NCBI GenBank assembly: GCA_003416985.1
Contig: QVIN01000004.1
Span: 372,001 to 436,000, forward strand
Direction of reading: 5' to 3'
Length of the DNA stretch: 64,000 nucleotides
Origin: Duganella sp. BJB480
GTDB lineage: Bacteria; Pseudomonadota; Gammaproteobacteria; Burkholderiales; Burkholderiaceae_D
The first letter of the stretch is position 1, and each line of letters begins with the position of its first letter. The position numbers and the translations under genes are program-made. The notes beneath the pieces are model-generated. The model did no database searches. It saw only the letters and a program-made list of their open reading frames with translations, and was not told the DNA's origin. Shown here in pieces: positions 27,768-35,767 of the stretch.

Positions 27768-29795
27768 TTGAAGGCACATCTGTTAAGCGCGCTGATGCTG
27801 GCGCTGCTGGCTTCGGCCGGCGTCCAGGCGCAGCAAAAAAGTTCGGGCGTCGAGCTGGGCGGTATCAACGCGGCGGTCCGCCCGCAGGACGATTTCTTCC
27901 TCAACCTGAACGGCAAGTGGCTGGACAAGACCGACATCCCGGCCGACAAGTCGAGCTGGGGGGCGTTTGAAAAGCTCGACGACGACACCAAGCCGCAGCT
28001 GCGCGCCCTCATCGAGGCGGCCACCGCCGATCCGGACAAGACCCCCGGCTCGGATGCCCAGCGCATCGGCGACTTCTTCGGCAGCTATATGGACGAGGCC
28101 AAACTTGAACAGCTGGGCCTGATGCCGCTGCGCGCCGACCTGGACCGCGTGGCCGCGCTCAAGGACAAGAAGGACATCCCGGCCCTGATCGCGCATTTCA
28201 ACCGCTACGGCGTGACCGCGCCCTACGGCTTCGCCATCCACCAGGACAACAAGGATTCGACCAAATACGTGGCCGACATCGTGCAGGACGGCCTGAGCCT
28301 GCCCGACCGCGACTACTACCTGAAAAAGTCGGACAAGAAGATGGCCGACACGCTGGCCAAGTACCAGCGGCACGTAACCAAAATGCTGACCCTGGCCGGC
28401 AACGCCAACCCGGCGGCCGACGCCAGGGCCATCGTGGCGCTGGAGACCGAGCTGGCCAGGATCCAGTGGACCAGGGTCGAGCTGCGCGATCCGGTCAAGG
28501 CCTACAACAAGGTGCCGCTGGCCAGGCTGTCCAAGCTGGCGCCGGGCTACGACTGGACCACCTGGCTCAACGACACCGGCATCGCCGACAAGGTCGATTA
28601 CGTGATCGTCAGCCAGCCCAGCTTCATCACCGGCTTCAACAAGCTGCTCGACCAGACCCCGCTGGCCACCTGGCAGGCGTATTTCCGTTGGCAGGTGATC
28701 CACGCCAGCGCGCCCTACCTGGCCAAGGAGTTCGCGCTGGAGAACTTCGCCTTCTACGGCACCGTGCTGGGCGACATCAAGGAACAGGAGCCGCGCTGGA
28801 AGCGCGCGGTCAACGCCACCGACGGCGCGCTGGGCGAGAGCCTGGGCAAGCTGTACGTCGAGCAGCACTTCCCGGCCGAGCGCAAGGCCCGCATGGAGGC
28901 GCTGGTGCACAACCTGCTGGCGGCCTTCAAGCAGAGCATCGACACGCTCGACTGGATGGGCCCGGCCACCAAGGAGCAGGCGCAGGCCAAGCTGGCCAAG
29001 TTCATGGTCAAGGTCGGCTATCCGAACAAGTGGCGCGACTACTCGCAGCTGGTGGTGGTCAAGGATGACCTGGTGGGCAATGTCCAGCGCTCGCGCGAGT
29101 TCGACTACAACAAGGAGGTGAACAAGCTCGGCAAGCCGGTCGACCGCGACGAATGGGGCATGACGCCGCAGACCATCAACGCCTACTACAACCCCGAGCT
29201 CAACGAGATCGTGTTCCCGGCCGCCATCCTGCAGCCGCCGTTCTTCAACGCCGACGCCGACGACGCGGTCAACTACGGCGCCATCGGCGCGGTGATCGGC
29301 CACGAGATCAGCCACGGCTTCGACGACCAGGGCGCGCAATACGACGGCGACGGCAATCTGCGCGACTGGTGGACCAAGGCCGACCACAAGCACTTCGCGG
29401 CCAAGAGCAAGATGCTGGTCAAGCAGTACAGCGCCTTCAGCCCGCTCAAGGGCTACCGCGTCAACGGCGAGCTGACGCTGGGCGAGAACATCGCCGACAA
29501 CTCCGGCGCGGCGATCGCGCTCAAGGCCTACCTGATCTCGCTGAACGGCCAGCCGTCGCCGGTGATCGACGGCCTGAGCGGCGAGCAGCGCTTCTACATG
29601 GGCTTTGGCCAGGTGTGGCGCAGCAAGATCCGCGACGCCCAGCAAATCGTTTACCTCAAATCCGATCCGCACTCGCCGGACCAGTTCCGCGCCAACGGCA
29701 CAGTGCGCAATCAGCCGGGTTTTTACAACGCTTTTGGCGTAAAACCCGGCGATAAAATGTATCTGGCGCCAAAACACCGGGTGATCATGTGGTAG
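27768..29795 (+). CDS. Secreted M13-family metallopeptidase, copy 2
   Basis: 675 residues with a TTG start at 27768, chosen because AGGAGAGAG lies just upstream and the resulting MKAHLLSALMLALLASAGVQ signal peptide aligns with both paralogues. Frames extending further upstream would translate the 42-bp palindrome. Zinc motif HEISH (H512, E513, H516), then ENIADNSGAAIALKAY and C-terminal VIMW. It is the most divergent of the three copies in the segment after ENIAD. It is separated from copy 1 by a terminator and the palindrome, so it probably has its own promoter or depends on read-through. Confidence 0.93.
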   Translation: MKAHLLSALMLALLASAGVQAQQKSSGVELGGINAAVRPQDDFFLNLNGKWLDKTDIPADKSSWGAFEKLDDDTKPQLRALIEAATADPDKTPGSDAQRIGDFFGSYMDEAKLEQLGLMPLRADLDRVAALKDKKDIPALIAHFNRYGVTAPYGFAIHQDNKDSTKYVADIVQDGLSLPDRDYYLKKSDKKMADTLAKYQRHVTKMLTLAGNANPAADARAIVALETELARIQWTRVELRDPVKAYNKVPLARLSKLAPGYDWTTWLNDTGIADKVDYVIVSQPSFITGFNKLLDQTPLATWQAYFRWQVIHASAPYLAKEFALENFAFYGTVLGDIKEQEPRWKRAVNATDGALGESLGKLYVEQHFPAERKARMEALVHNLLAAFKQSIDTLDWMGPATKEQAQAKLAKFMVKVGYPNKWRDYSQLVVVKDDLVGNVQRSREFDYNKEVNKLGKPVDRDEWGMTPQTINAYYNPELNEIVFPAAILQPPFFNADADDAVNYGAIGAVIGHEISHGFDDQGAQYDGDGNLRDWWTKADHKHFAAKSKMLVKQYSAFSPLKGYRVNGELTLGENIADNSGAAIALKAYLISLNGQPSPVIDGLSGEQRFYMGFGQVWRSKIRDAQQIVYLKSDPHSPDQFRANGTVRNQPGFYNAFGVKPGDKMYLAPKHRVIMW

Positions 29796-29883
29796 GCCTT
29801 TATGCCATTGCGGCACTGTGATATAAAGCGCAACAGGGCCAAACACCGTGGATTGGCCTTTATTCAATCAAGAGGATAATTTC

Positions 29884-31950
29884 GTGAAACGTCATCTCGT
29901 AAGTGCATTGACCCTGAGCCTGATCGCAGGCCTGGCGGGTGCCGCCGACAACACCACAAGTGTAGCCCCGGCCAGTGCCCAAGTAGCAAACGCCAAACCG
30001 GTCTCCGGCATCGCGGTGGAATACATCGATCCAGCGGTACGCGCGCAGGACGACCTGTTCACCCACATGAACGGCAAATGGCTGGCCACGACTGAAATCC
30101 CGGCCGACAAAGCCAGCTGGGGCAGCTTCGCCAAGCTGCGCGACGACGTCCAGCCGCAACTGCGCGCCATCATCGAAGGCGCCGCCGCCAACCAGGCCGG
30201 CGGCCCCGAAGCCCAGCGCATCGGCGACTTCTACACCAGCTTCATGGACGAAGCCAAGCTGGAACAGCTGGGCCTGACCCCGCTGAACGCGGAACTGGCC
30301 AAGATCGACGCCGTGAACAACAAGAAGCAGCTGCCGGCCCTGATCGCGCACCTGAACAAGATCGGCGTGACCGCGCCGTACGGCTACGGCATCCATCAGG
30401 ACAACAAGGATTCGACCAAATACGTGGTCGACCTGGGCCAGGACGGCCTGGGCCTGCCGGACCGTGACTACTACCTGAAGGCGGACGACAAGAAATTGGC
30501 CGACGCGCTGGCCAAGTATGAGCTGCACGTCGCCAAGATGCTGACCATGGCCGGCGACGCCCATGGCGCCATCACCGCCCACGCCATCGTGGAATTCGAA
30601 AAAGAGCTGGCCAAGATCCAGTGGACCAAGGTCGAACTGCGCGACCCGGTCAAGGCCTACAACAAGGTCGACATCGCCAAGCTGGGCAAGGTCGCGCCGG
30701 GCTACGACTGGAACGCCTACCTGACCGACGCCGGCGTGACCGGCAAGGTCAAGTACGTGATCGTCGGCCAGCCCAGCTACCTGAAGGGCATGACCGCGCT
30801 GCTGGCCAAGACCCCGCTCGACACGCTGAAGTCCTACTTCCGCTGGCACCTGCTGCGTTCCGGCGCGCCTTACCTGAGCAAGGCCTACGTCGACGAGAAC
30901 TTCGCCTTCTACGGCACCGTGCTGAGCGGCGTGACCGAACAGCGTCCACGCTGGAAGCGCGGCGTCTCCGTGACCGAAGGCGCGCTGGGCGAAGCCGTCG
31001 GCAAGATCTACGTCGAGCAGAACTTCCCGGCCGAGCGCAAGGCGCGCATGCAGGCGCTGGTGAACAACCTGCTGGCCGCCTACAAGACCAGCATCGACCA
31101 GCTGGACTGGATGAGCCCGGTCACCAAGAAGCAGGCGCAGGACAAGCTGGCCAAGTTCACCACCAAGATCGCCTACCCGAACCACTGGCGCGACTACAGC
31201 AAGCTGGTGGTGTCCAAGGACGACCTGGTCGGCAACGTGCTGCGTTCGCGCGAGTTCGAGTACAACAAGGAACTGGCCAAGCTGGGCAAGCCGATCGACC
31301 GCGAAGAGTGGGGCATGACGCCGCAAACCGTCAACGCCTACTACAACCCGGAAATGAACGAGATCGTGTTCCCGGCCTCGATCCTGCAGGCACCGTTCTT
31401 CAATGCCGACGCGGACGACGCGGTCAACTACGGCGCCATCGGCGGCGTGATCGGCCACGAAATCAGCCACGGCTTCGACGACCAGGGCGCGCAGTACGAC
31501 GGCGACGGCAACCTGCGCGACTGGTGGACCGCCCAGGACCACAAGAACTTCGCGGCCAAGACCAAGATGCTGGTGGAGCAGTACAACCAGTTCAGCCCGC
31601 TGCCTGGCTACCACGTCAACGGCGAGCTGACCCTGGGCGAGAACATCGCCGACAACAGCGGCGTGGCGATCGCGTACAAGGCCTACAAACTGTCGCTGGG
31701 CGGCAAGGAAGCCCCGGTGATCGACGGCCTGACCGGCGACCAGCGCTTCTACATGGGCTTTGCGCAGGTGTGGCGCATGAAGATGCGCGAAGCGCAGCAG
31801 ATCGTGCAGATCAAGACCGACCCGCACTCGCCAGGCCAGTTCCGCGCCAACGGCCCGATGCGCAACCAGCCGGGCTTCTACGACGCCTTCAACGTCAAGC
31901 CGGGCGACAAGATGTACCTGGAACCCAAAGACCGCGTCATCATGTGGTAA
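29884..31950 (+). CDS. Secreted M13-family metallopeptidase, copy 3
   Basis: 688 residues with GTG start at 29884 (AGAGGATAA upstream). The signal peptide (MKRHLVSALTLSLIAGLAGA) is close to copy 1. After it there is an extra Thr/Ser/Ala-rich stretch of about a dozen residues (NTTSVAPASAQVANA) absent from the others. Zinc motif HEISH (H525, E526, H529), ENIADNSGVAIAYKAY and C-terminal VIMW are intact. The block from GYHVNG to AQVWR is almost identical to copy 1, suggesting gene conversion. It is followed by a strong terminator at 31971-31996. Confidence 0.94.
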   Translation: MKRHLVSALTLSLIAGLAGAADNTTSVAPASAQVANAKPVSGIAVEYIDPAVRAQDDLFTHMNGKWLATTEIPADKASWGSFAKLRDDVQPQLRAIIEGAAANQAGGPEAQRIGDFYTSFMDEAKLEQLGLTPLNAELAKIDAVNNKKQLPALIAHLNKIGVTAPYGYGIHQDNKDSTKYVVDLGQDGLGLPDRDYYLKADDKKLADALAKYELHVAKMLTMAGDAHGAITAHAIVEFEKELAKIQWTKVELRDPVKAYNKVDIAKLGKVAPGYDWNAYLTDAGVTGKVKYVIVGQPSYLKGMTALLAKTPLDTLKSYFRWHLLRSGAPYLSKAYVDENFAFYGTVLSGVTEQRPRWKRGVSVTEGALGEAVGKIYVEQNFPAERKARMQALVNNLLAAYKTSIDQLDWMSPVTKKQAQDKLAKFTTKIAYPNHWRDYSKLVVSKDDLVGNVLRSREFEYNKELAKLGKPIDREEWGMTPQTVNAYYNPEMNEIVFPASILQAPFFNADADDAVNYGAIGGVIGHEISHGFDDQGAQYDGDGNLRDWWTAQDHKNFAAKTKMLVEQYNQFSPLPGYHVNGELTLGENIADNSGVAIAYKAYKLSLGGKEAPVIDGLTGDQRFYMGFAQVWRMKMREAQQIVQIKTDPHSPGQFRANGPMRNQPGFYDAFNVKPGDKMYLEPKDRVIMW

Positions 31951-31970
31951 CACCCGCATAGACGTGACAA

Positions 31971-31996
31971 AGGGCCGCAGCGATGCGGCCCTTTTT
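31971..31996 (+). terminator. Intrinsic terminator after M13 copy 3
   Basis: AGGGCCGCA (31971-31979) pairs with TGCGGCCCT (31984-31992) over GCGA and runs into four more T. It lies 20 bases after the stop codon. Its right half recurs as a direct repeat at 32354-32370. Confidence 0.85.
31979..31995 (+). repeat. 17-bp direct repeat, left copy
   Basis: AGCGATGCGGCCCTTTT, identical to 32354-32370. The copies bracket the REPIN and the small HTH gene (period 375 bp). The left copy is part of the M13 copy 3 terminator. Confidence 0.8.
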
Positions 31997-32027
31997 CATT
32001 TTGTGGCAGCGCCGCCGTCACCGTCAC

Positions 32028-32116
32028 CGTCACTCCCGCGAAAGCGGGAGTCCATGCTGAGTATGCGTCAACGCGGCATCGGTTCAGCATGGATTCCCGC
32101 GTGCGCGGGAATGACG
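32028..32116. repeat. REPIN-like pair of inverted REP palindromes
   Basis: Two 33-bp REP-type units in inverted orientation: 32028-32060 (internal stem ACTCCCGC-GAAA-GCGGGAGT) and 32084-32116 (ATTCCCGCG-TG-CGCGGGAAT), separated by 23 bp. Each ends in the same TCCATGCTGA-type tail facing inward. Such elements are non-autonomous and are usually mobilised by RAYT (Y1-type) transposases; no RAYT gene is in the window. The second unit supplies the last ten codons and stop of the HTH gene at 32084. Confidence 0.8.
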
Positions 32117-32323
32117 TATTGAATATCCCAGGTCTAGTTCCTGCGCTTGATCTGCAAGTTGCTGGAGCGCGTCTTGTGAAATCTTCGTGCGCTCGCCCTT
32201 GTATTTCGCCAAGTCCGGGAGAGCCAAGCTGACTTTGCCTTCTGCCAGCAGTCTCAGGACATAGGCGCGCGACACGTTTAAAAATTCCGCCGCCTCAGCA
32301 GGCGTCAAGCAATTGTCAGGCAT
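32084..32323 (-). CDS. Small excisionase/antitoxin-like HTH protein
   Basis: 79 residues from ATG 32323 with GGAG six bases upstream. Residues 5-60 form a MerR/excisionase-like winged helix (LTPAEAAEFLNVSRAYVLRL, LAEGKVSL), as in many small antitoxins and excisionases. A short Lys/Arg stretch (KYKGERTKISQDALQQL) follows. The last ten residues (RHSRARGNPC) are encoded by a REP unit, so the native C terminus may have been replaced. No toxin partner adjoins it. The gene and REPIN are bracketed by 17-bp direct repeats, suggesting a transferred remnant. Confidence 0.65.
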   Translation of the reverse strand: MPDNCLTPAEAAEFLNVSRAYVLRLLAEGKVSLALPDLAKYKGERTKISQDALQQLADQAQELDLGYSIRHSRARGNPC

Positions 32324-32353
32324 GATGGTCTCCAGTTGAGAATGACGTCGACT

Positions 32354-32370
32354 AGCGATGCGGCCCTTTT
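32354..32370 (+). repeat. 17-bp direct repeat, right copy
   Basis: Identical to 31979-31995. It lies upstream of the lipoprotein gene; here the left half of the terminator stem is missing, so it looks like a duplicated fragment rather than a functional terminator. Confidence 0.8.
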
Positions 32371-32419
32371 CCGTTTCAGAGTAAACTACGGGCTTCGAAT
32401 TATAAGAAACCGGTACCCC

Positions 32420-32977
32420 ATGCGCCTGCGTCATTCCGCACTCCTCGTTTTGCCCCTGTTGCTGGCCGCTTGCGGCGATTCGTTCACGCCGGTCGATGTC
32501 TACATGGCCAGGACGCCGGAGTGTTCCACCTGGCAGGAAGGCTCGCGCTACCAGCTGCCGCGCGGGATCAGCGTGTCGACCACGCCGCCGGTCACGCTGT
32601 CGGACGGCGGCGCCGAGTTCACCTTCGTCTACCTGGTGCCGCGCGGCGAGCGCGCCATGTTCCTCACCCGCGACTACCTCGTCACCGCGCCCAAGGGGCC
32701 GGTGCTGGCCAAGGCGGAACTGGTCAGCTTCTACCAGCGCGCCACCAACTCGCGGCCCGAGATCGTCGACGTGATCCCCAAGGTGCCCGACATGCTGGTG
32801 GCCGGCGCCACCAGCGACGATACTATCTGGCGCGTGCGCCTGCGCGTGAAGAACAAGCTGCCCGAACGCTTCGACGTGGTCCCGCCCGCCTTCGAGATCG
32901 CGCTGACCAAGTACCCGATGCGTACCTTCACCTACCGCTACTTCGCCGACCGCAAGGCCTTCGGCCTGTGCAGTTAG
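32420..32977 (+). CDS. Hypothetical lipoprotein
   Basis: 185 residues from ATG 32420. The lipoprotein signal is MRLRHSALLVLPLLLAACGD with lipobox LAAC (C18). The residue after the Cys is Gly, so no Asp-type inner-membrane retention signal is seen. The mature part has no family I recognise. Its C-terminal half contains VRLRVKNKLPERFDVVPPAF and ends DRKAFGLCS. It stands alone between the HTH gene (divergent, 96 bp) and the sigma-54 promoter region; the UAS dyads begin 7 bp after its stop. Confidence 0.75.
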   Translation: MRLRHSALLVLPLLLAACGDSFTPVDVYMARTPECSTWQEGSRYQLPRGISVSTTPPVTLSDGGAEFTFVYLVPRGERAMFLTRDYLVTAPKGPVLAKAELVSFYQRATNSRPEIVDVIPKVPDMLVAGATSDDTIWRVRLRVKNKLPERFDVVPPAFEIALTKYPMRTFTYRYFADRKAFGLCS

Positions 32978-32983
32978 TAGGCT

Positions 32984-33029
32984 GGCGGAAATCCGCATAA
33001 GCCGAGCCCGGTTCATGCGGATTTCCGCC
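32984..33029. promoter_or_regulatory. Candidate enhancer (UAS): two dyads 32 bp apart
   Basis: GGCGGAAATCCGCAT (32984-32998) and its exact reverse complement (33015-33029) enclose 16 bp. Each arm is itself a GCGGA-WW-TCCGC dyad; the two dyad centres (32990.5 and 33022.5) are 32 bp, about three helical turns, apart. They lie roughly 100-130 bp upstream of the start predicted from the -24/-12 promoter, the usual place for sigma-54 activator sites. The likely ligand is the DctD-like protein at 37542. It could instead be a 3' hairpin of the lipoprotein gene, but no T run follows. Confidence 0.65.
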
Positions 33030-33093
33030 TGAAATGTCGCGAACTCCGCACGCCATCCCTTAAAAATCAATGACTTGAATCGCAGCCCATGCT

Positions 33094-33109
33094 TGGCACG
33101 GAAGCTGCA
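33094..33109 (+). promoter_or_regulatory. Sigma-54 (-24/-12) promoter of ABC operon
   Basis: TGGCACG-GAAG-CTGCA matches the sigma-54 consensus TGGCACG-N4-TTGCW in all but one core base, with GG at 33095-33096 and GC at 33107-33108 exactly ten bases apart. The predicted start is near 33120, 27 bases before the ATG of the solute-binding protein. A sigma-54 activator is encoded in the same cluster. Confidence 0.75.
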
Positions 33110-33146
33110 ATGTCTCCCGGTAACTACAACCGCAAAGGAGACACGC

Positions 33147-34115
33147 ATGTCCAAGTTCCGTCTGTTATCGCTGGCCCTCGCGCTGGCGGCCGCCTCGGGC
33201 GCGCAAGCGCAGGAGGTGGTCCGCCTCGGCAACCTCAAGTTCGCCCACTACGGCGCCGTCTCGTACATCAAGGAAATCGCGCCCAAGTGCGGCATCAAGG
33301 TGGAGGAGCACGTCTTCGCCAAGGGCCCGGACGTGATGCAAGCCATCCTGGCCGGCGAGCTCGACGTCGGCGCCACCGCCTCGGAGGCCGCCATCTCCGG
33401 CCGCGCCAACGGCGCGCCGATCTACGTTGTGGCCGGCTTCGCCAAGGGCGGCGCGCGCCTGGTCGCCCGTCCCGGCAGCAACATCAAGTCGATCAAGGAT
33501 TTGAAGGGCAAGAAGGTCGGCGTCACGCGCGGCGGCATCCATGAGGTGCTGCTGATCGCCGAACTGGCCCAGGCCGGCCTGACCGCCTCCGACCAGCCGG
33601 GCAAGGACGTACAGCTGGTGTTCCTGGCGTTCGCCGACCTGAACCAGGCGCTGATGGGCAAGAACCTCGACGCCATCATGCAGAGCGAACCGCAATCCTC
33701 GCAGGCCATCAACAAGGGCTACGGCGTGGAAGTGATGAAGCCGTACGACACGCCGATCGGCGCGCCGGTGCGTACGATGGTGATGAGCGAGAAGTTCTAC
33801 AAGGAGCACCGCGCCACCGCCGCCAAGTTCATGACCTGCTTCGTGCAGGCCACCAAGCTGTTCATCGACAACAAGCCGGTGGCCGAGAAGTACGTGCGCG
33901 AGGTGATCTTCAAGAACCAGATCACTAAGGACGACTTCGACGACGCTATCAGCAATTCGCCGTACAGCTACGACATCACCCCCGAGCACATCCAGATCAC
34001 CACCGACGTGATGGCCAAGCACGGCACCGGCAAGATGCGCGCCGCCCCTGTGGCCAAGGACTGGGTCAAGACCGACCTGCTGGAAGCGGCCAAGAAAAGC
34101 CTCAACATCCAATAA
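33147..34115 (+). CDS. ABC transporter substrate-binding protein (NitT/TauT type)
   Basis: 322 residues from ATG 33147 (AAAGGAG upstream). Signal peptide MSKFRLLSLALALAAASGAQ, then A, cleaved near AQA. The mature part has the two-lobe fold of the SsuA/TauA/NrtA family (VVRLGNLKFAHYGAVSYIKE, LDVGATASEAAISGRANGAP, LKGKKVGVTRGGIHEVL). The family binds nitrate, sulfonates, thiamine precursors or aromatic acids; the ligand here cannot be read from sequence. First gene of an operon SBP-permease-ATPase-kinase-regulator, behind a -24/-12 promoter. Confidence 0.9.
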   Translation: MSKFRLLSLALALAAASGAQAQEVVRLGNLKFAHYGAVSYIKEIAPKCGIKVEEHVFAKGPDVMQAILAGELDVGATASEAAISGRANGAPIYVVAGFAKGGARLVARPGSNIKSIKDLKGKKVGVTRGGIHEVLLIAELAQAGLTASDQPGKDVQLVFLAFADLNQALMGKNLDAIMQSEPQSSQAINKGYGVEVMKPYDTPIGAPVRTMVMSEKFYKEHRATAAKFMTCFVQATKLFIDNKPVAEKYVREVIFKNQITKDDFDDAISNSPYSYDITPEHIQITTDVMAKHGTGKMRAAPVAKDWVKTDLLEAAKKSLNIQ

Positions 34116-34130
34116 CCACGGAGACCCACC

Positions 34131-34952
34131 ATGAGCAAGCAAGACTGGCGGCAAGCCGCCTCGGGCGCGGTTGTGCCCATCGTTATCGTCGCCCTGTGGC
34201 AAGCCAGCGCCATGCTGGGCTGGGTCAATCCGCAGGTGCTGCCGTCGCCGTTCGCGGTGGTGCACAAGTGGATCGAATACCTGTTGCCGCTGACCGCCTA
34301 CGATCCGGCCGCGCAATCGTGGCTGGCCTGGGCGCTGTCCGGCGAGCTGCTGGGCGACACATTCAGCAGCATGTACCGCGTGATCGTCGGCTTCGCCATC
34401 GGCGCCGGCCTGGCGCTGCCGCTGGGCTTGCTGATGGGATCGAGCCAGCGCATGTACGCGTGGTTCAATCCGCTGATGCAGGTGCTGCGGCCGATTCCGC
34501 CGATCGCCTACATTCCGCTGGCCATACTGTGGTTCGGCCTGGGCAACGCGCCGGCCGTGTTCCTGATCGCGCTGGGCGCCTTCTTTCCGGTGCTGGTCAA
34601 CACCATCGCCGGCGTGCGCCAGGTGGACGGCATCTACATCCGCGCCGCCCGCAACCTGGGCGTGAGCCAGCGCACCATGTTCGTCCGCGTGATGCTGCCG
34701 GCCGCCGTGCCCTACATCCTGTCCGGCGTGCGGATCGGCATCGGCACCGCCTTCATCGTGGTCATCGTGTCCGAGATGATCGCCGTGAACAACGGCCTCG
34801 GCTTCCGCATCCTCGAAGCGCGCGAATACTTCTGGTCCGACAAGATCATCGCCGGCATGATCAGCATCGGCCTGCTGGGCCTGATCATCGACGTCGGCAT
34901 GAACAAACTGAACAATCATTTGCTGCGCTGGCACCGCGGCCTGGAGAACTGA
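34131..34952 (+). CDS. ABC transporter permease (SsuC/TauC type)
   Basis: 273 residues. About six hydrophobic segments (starting VVPIVIVALWQASAMLGWV) and the cytoplasmic EAA-type loop around GVRQVDGIYIRAARNLGVSQ. The stretch SGVRIGIGTAFIVVIVSEMI is typical of NitT/TauT permeases. The gene starts 15 bp after the SBP gene and ends 1 bp before the ATPase gene, so it is clearly part of the same operon. A homodimer in the inner membrane is expected. Confidence 0.93.
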   Translation: MSKQDWRQAASGAVVPIVIVALWQASAMLGWVNPQVLPSPFAVVHKWIEYLLPLTAYDPAAQSWLAWALSGELLGDTFSSMYRVIVGFAIGAGLALPLGLLMGSSQRMYAWFNPLMQVLRPIPPIAYIPLAILWFGLGNAPAVFLIALGAFFPVLVNTIAGVRQVDGIYIRAARNLGVSQRTMFVRVMLPAAVPYILSGVRIGIGTAFIVVIVSEMIAVNNGLGFRILEAREYFWSDKIIAGMISIGLLGLIIDVGMNKLNNHLLRWHRGLEN

Positions 34953-34953
34953 C

Positions 34954-35745
34954 ATGACCCATATCGAAGTCAAAGCCGTCAACAAGGTCTTCAAGACCGA
35001 CAGCCGCGAAGTGATCGCCCTGAAGGACATCAACCTGGAGATCCCGCAGGGACAGTTCGTCTGCCTGCTGGGGCCTTCGGGCTGCGGCAAGTCGACGCTG
35101 CTCAACGCCATCGCCGGCTTCTCGCTGCCGTCGTCCGGCACCATCACCGCCGACAACAAGCTGGTCACCGGCCCCGGCCCGGAACGCGGCATGGTGTTCC
35201 AGGAGTACGCGCTGTTCCCCTGGATGACGGTGGAAAAGAACATCGCCTTCGGCCTGGAAATCAAGGGCATGCCGCAGGCCGAGATCGCGGCCAAGGTCGA
35301 CCAGCTGCTGGGCATGCTGTCGCTGGGCGACTTCAAGCACCGCTTCCCGAAAGACCTGTCGGGCGGCATGCGCCAGCGGGTCGCCATCGCCCGCGTGCTG
35401 GCGCTCGATTCGCCGATCATGCTGATGGACGAGCCGTTCGGCGCGCTGGACGCGCTCACCCGCCGCAACCTGCAGGACGAGCTGCTGCGCATCTGGGCCG
35501 AGCTGAAGAAGACCATCATCTTCGTCACCCACAGCATCGAGGAAGCGATCTACCTGGCCGACCGCATCGTCGTGATGACCTACCGCCCCGGCACCGTCAA
35601 GCGCGACATGATGGTGGACCTGCCGCGCCTGCGCGACCCGTCCGCCGCCGAGTTCAACGCCCTCAAGCGCGAGCTGGGCCAGCTGGTGATGGAGGAACAG
35701 CAGCGCCACCACAACGACGAGATGCGGATGGCGGCGGTGGACTGA
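34954..35745 (+). CDS. ABC transporter ATP-binding protein (SsuB/TauB type)
   Basis: 263 residues with all motifs: Walker A GPSGCGKST (about residues 44-52), Q-loop VFQEYALFPW, signature LSGGMRQRVAIARVL, Walker B IMLMDEPFGALD and the switch His in FVTHSIEEAIYL. The sequence type is that of nitrate/sulfonate/taurine importers. It lies 1 bp after the permease and 22 bp before the sensor kinase. The last 15 residues are His/Met rich (EEQQRHHNDEMRMAAV). Confidence 0.95.
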   Translation: MTHIEVKAVNKVFKTDSREVIALKDINLEIPQGQFVCLLGPSGCGKSTLLNAIAGFSLPSSGTITADNKLVTGPGPERGMVFQEYALFPWMTVEKNIAFGLEIKGMPQAEIAAKVDQLLGMLSLGDFKHRFPKDLSGGMRQRVAIARVLALDSPIMLMDEPFGALDALTRRNLQDELLRIWAELKKTIIFVTHSIEEAIYLADRIVVMTYRPGTVKRDMMVDLPRLRDPSAAEFNALKRELGQLVMEEQQRHHNDEMRMAAVD

Positions 35746-35767
35746 GCTGGTGCAGTAGAATCTGCCC

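Noticed and set aside
32324..33238. Upstream extension of the small HTH gene to about 384 codons
   Set aside because: The extension is antisense to the lipoprotein and promoter region; the internal ATG at 32323 has a good ribosome site.
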